Assembly (NCBI GenBank): GCA_019310525.1
Contig: JAFDEE010000038.1
Span: 1-45,832 of the forward strand
From: Deltaproteobacteria bacterium
Lineage (GTDB): Bacteria > Desulfobacterota > DSM-4660 > Desulfatiglandales > HGW-15
Reading direction: 5' to 3'
Length of the DNA stretch: 45,832 bases
The notes under the pieces are model-generated. The model searched no databases, was not told where the DNA came from, and saw only the letters and a program-made list of their open reading frames with translations. Each line of letters begins with the position of its first letter. Positions within the stretch are counted from its first letter, which is position 1. Shown here one piece after another: positions 44,901 through 45,832 of the stretch. A program made the translations under genes and the position numbers.

Positions 44901-45428
44901 CTCTCTGGCCTTCTCCCTGGCCTGATCAATGCGGCCCCTATTGATCAGATAGGCCACCTCTCCTTTCAAGCAGGCTGAAAGGGCCAGGAGCCCGGCGTTG
45001 TATTGCCTGAGCAATTCCATGTCCACGCGGGGATGGTAATAGAATCCCTCCAGGTGCCCGAGGGTGACGAGCCTGCACAGGTTTCGGTACCCCTCATCGT
45101 TCATCACGAGAAGGACAAGGTGATAGGCATTCGGCCCCCCGTCCCGGTAATGGGTCCGATCCCTGCGGTCCCCGGGGGCTACATAAACTTCACAGCCCAG
45201 GATGGGCTTTACGGTCGTCTTTGAAGCCTCCCGGAACAATTGGACGGCACCGAACATATTGCCGTGGTCCGTAACGGCCACGGCCTCCATCCCCAGGGCG
45301 GCGGATTTCTTGAGGAGTTGCTTGATCCGGATCGCCCCGTCAAGAAGACTGTATTCGGTATGGACATGAAGATGGGTGAAATTTGAAGTTTGATTCACTT
45401 CCTTACCTGGTATTCGATTGGTCGTCAT
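41886..45428 (-). CDS. dnaE: DNA polymerase III alpha subunit
   Basis: DnaE is the catalytic subunit of the replicative polymerase. The 1180-residue chain has an N-terminal PHP domain (FTHLHVHTEYSLLDGAIRIK, VTDHGNMFGAVQLF). The polymerase core follows with GPGRGSAAGSLVAYCL and catalytic acids in MPDIDIDF. Further marks are HASGVVISDRPLVEYLPLFK, YGVILYQEQVMKIGQVLANY and FNKSHSAAYALIAYQTAYLK. The C-terminal OB-fold (about residues 985-1080) and tail are present, so the gene is complete. The ATG at 45428 is used; a gcgagg lies directly before it, and a GTG at 45398 is possible. It is followed by an overlapping NUDIX gene. Confidence 0.97.
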   Translation of the reverse strand: MTTNRIPGKEVNQTSNFTHLHVHTEYSLLDGAIRIKQLLKKSAALGMEAVAVTDHGNMFGAVQLFREASKTTVKPILGCEVYVAPGDRRDRTHYRDGGPNAYHLVLLVMNDEGYRNLCRLVTLGHLEGFYYHPRVDMELLRQYNAGLLALSACLKGEVAYLINRGRIDQAREKARELASIFDKERFYLEVQANMLPEQQEVNKVLRELGRELSLPLAATNDCHYLEREDAQAHDALLCIQTGKTLEDPNRLKFSNDEFYFKSREEMISSFGDEDFSEALDNTIDIAKRCHYEMEFGNYKPPVFQVPEGTSLNDMLAEEARKGLQRRLARKEAEEEGPLSEETVGEYRDRLEYELDIIIRMGFSGYFLIVADFIDYARRHNIPVGPGRGSAAGSLVAYCLTITNIDPLKYGLIFERFLNPQRISMPDIDIDFCIKGRDEVIHYVAEKYGRENVGQIITFGTMKARAVIRDVGRVLNIPYGEVDRIAKMVPAGPNVSLEKAMKEEPELRKLEEGEESHKRLLRIARSLEGLSRHASTHASGVVISDRPLVEYLPLFKGANDEIMTQFTMDQIEMLGLIKFDFLGLKTLTVIRQALDLIEKNKGVRLDIDKLSLEDEATYRLCSEGRTTGVFQLESSGMKELLRRLRPEVFEDLVALVALYRPGPLGSNMVEDFIGGKHGSKKITYMLPQLEPILKETYGVILYQEQVMKIGQVLANYTMAEADELRKAIGKKKPEVMARHRERFIEGASRNGVDPKTAETLFDLIDKFGGYGFNKSHSAAYALIAYQTAYLKAHYPVEFMAALLTQDMGNQDKTIKNIAECREMGIPILPPDLNESQADFAVVGESIRFGLAAVKNVGLKAVESIIEERSRGGPFKDLVDFCNRVDGSKVNRRVLEGLVQCGAFDFTGIERARLFASLDRVTRFCSANHDTSQLSIFSALSKDELNGCGTLDLPEAEPWGEKERLRREKEALGFYITGHPLDRYTEEVSRLASCSIQELPNLPDKSKVDVAGVIEKIKIKRTKKGDKMAVLSFEDPTGSVEVVIFPDTFNHYTHLLKSEDPLLIRGTAEVEENSAKIIAQEILSMDRARQDAVKVVELTLRQPVLKRENLEEVKEILFKYPGESNVLFRVDPGEGRVFVVSAPFFKVSPSADMIREMENLLGEKVICRYGEKNHHPGNAKHP

Positions 45429-45554
45429 CCTCGCCGATTTGGGGATTGTTTGGTTTCAGTCAAGTATGATACGGTAAGATTCGATTATCGATCAAGCCCC
45501 TTTTCCAGGGGGTGGTGAGGGAACCGCCGGGACACCGGAGTCCCGCAATGGGGC

Positions 45555-45590
45555 GTGACCTTTGAGAAATGCCCGTTTTTCAGAGGGTTC
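45555..45590 (+). mobile_element. 36-bp end-to-end MITE-like mini-copy
   Basis: gtgacctttgagaaatg is joined directly to cccgtttttcagagggttc, the two ends of the family with nothing between. The perfect duplication ggggc flanks it at 45550-45554 and 45591-45595. The ends are more diverged than those of copies A and C-E (about 12 of 17 positions pair). Confidence 0.68.
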
Positions 45591-45636
45591 GGGGCGAAGC
45601 ATCCGGCTAGATCCCCCTTATGGAAGGCCCCAAAGA

Positions 45637-45832
45637 GAGACCTTTGAAAAACGTTCGATTTTGTTCAAGATCAAGGAAGACGAAAATTTTAACCACAGGA
45701 ATACATTGAGTATTTCGAGGATTAAAATTTGAGTCTGACCTGTCTGCCGTGCCTGCCTGCCCCTTGGAATGGCAGATAGGCCCGGCACAGGCAGGCGCAG
45801 AAATTGAGCAAAAGGGGGCGTTTTTCAAAGGT
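45637..45832 (+). mobile_element. MITE-like element, copy E, cut by the window edge
   Basis: The element starts gagacctttgaaaaacg at 45637 and reaches gcgtttttcaaaggt at the last base of the window, three bases short of the expected right end. It is the fullest module set: left end, gaaaattttaacc hairpin, ttgagtctgac, the GC-rich ctgtctgccgtgcctgcctg hairpin, then the right end. The bases before it are aaaga (45632-45636), so ctc then aaaga should follow beyond the window. It lies upstream of dnaE. Confidence 0.88.

Overview
The window reads as chromosomal DNA of an anaerobic, high-GC Desulfobacterota-like bacterium (former Deltaproteobacteria). The evidence is an anaerobic (cobalt-early) cobalamin pathway with a signal-peptide-bearing CbiK of the Desulfovibrio type, a B12-dependent ribonucleotide reductase, a corrinoid-activase-like ASKHA protein, a MenG-type methyltransferase and HDOD signalling. 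This placement is inferred from gene content only.

Layout. 1-11044: the tail of a HicB-like antitoxin, purA, mnmG, a type III phosphoglycerate dehydrogenase-like gene, a truncated periplasmic sensor gene, an HDOD/HisKA protein, an ornithine cyclodeaminase/alanine dehydrogenase homologue, a fused HisH-HisF gene of eukaryotic HIS7 type, and a minus-strand pair (CBS protein, small ppGpp-hydrolase-like HD protein). 11045-14902: an AT-rich accessory patch with a Maf/DUF115 protein and a DUF4143 ATPase. 14903-29677: one long minus-strand cobalamin operon led by a cobalamin riboswitch and an intrinsic terminator: cbiK, btuC, btuD, btuF, cbiL, a Gate-type membrane protein, cbiP, cbiA, cbiC, cbiD, cbiET, cobM, cbiG, cobJ. 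29775-31323: cobT with its own cobalamin riboswitch and terminator. 31689-35327: UPF0173 hydrolase, small SMR-like protein, AI-2E-family permease and menG. 35363-41384: nrdJ (minus), then a ferredoxin-ASKHA activator, an inactive-looking rhodanese and a 62-residue protein (plus). 41399-45428: a NUDIX hydrolase and dnaE (minus).

The genes form a corrinoid economy. The riboswitches sense cobalamin, the operon makes or imports corrinoid, CobT begins lower-ligand attachment, and NrdJ and probably the ASKHA activator serve B12-dependent enzymes. Precorrin-6A reductase, cobinamide synthase and the CobU/CobS/CobC steps are not in the window.

The most striking unexplained structure is a family of small non-coding mobile elements (MITE-like, 36 to about 255 bp). 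Their terminal inverted repeats read gagacctttgaaaaacg, and four copies are flanked by perfect 5-bp target duplications that I could read directly (acctt, accat, ttgga, ggggc). One copy sits inside the aptamer of the cobT riboswitch. Another is inserted exactly at the menG start codon, separating it from its probable ribosome-binding site. Internal modules are gained or lost between copies. A second, unrelated hairpin repeat occurs at 13194 and 16752, the latter inside the cobalamin operon.
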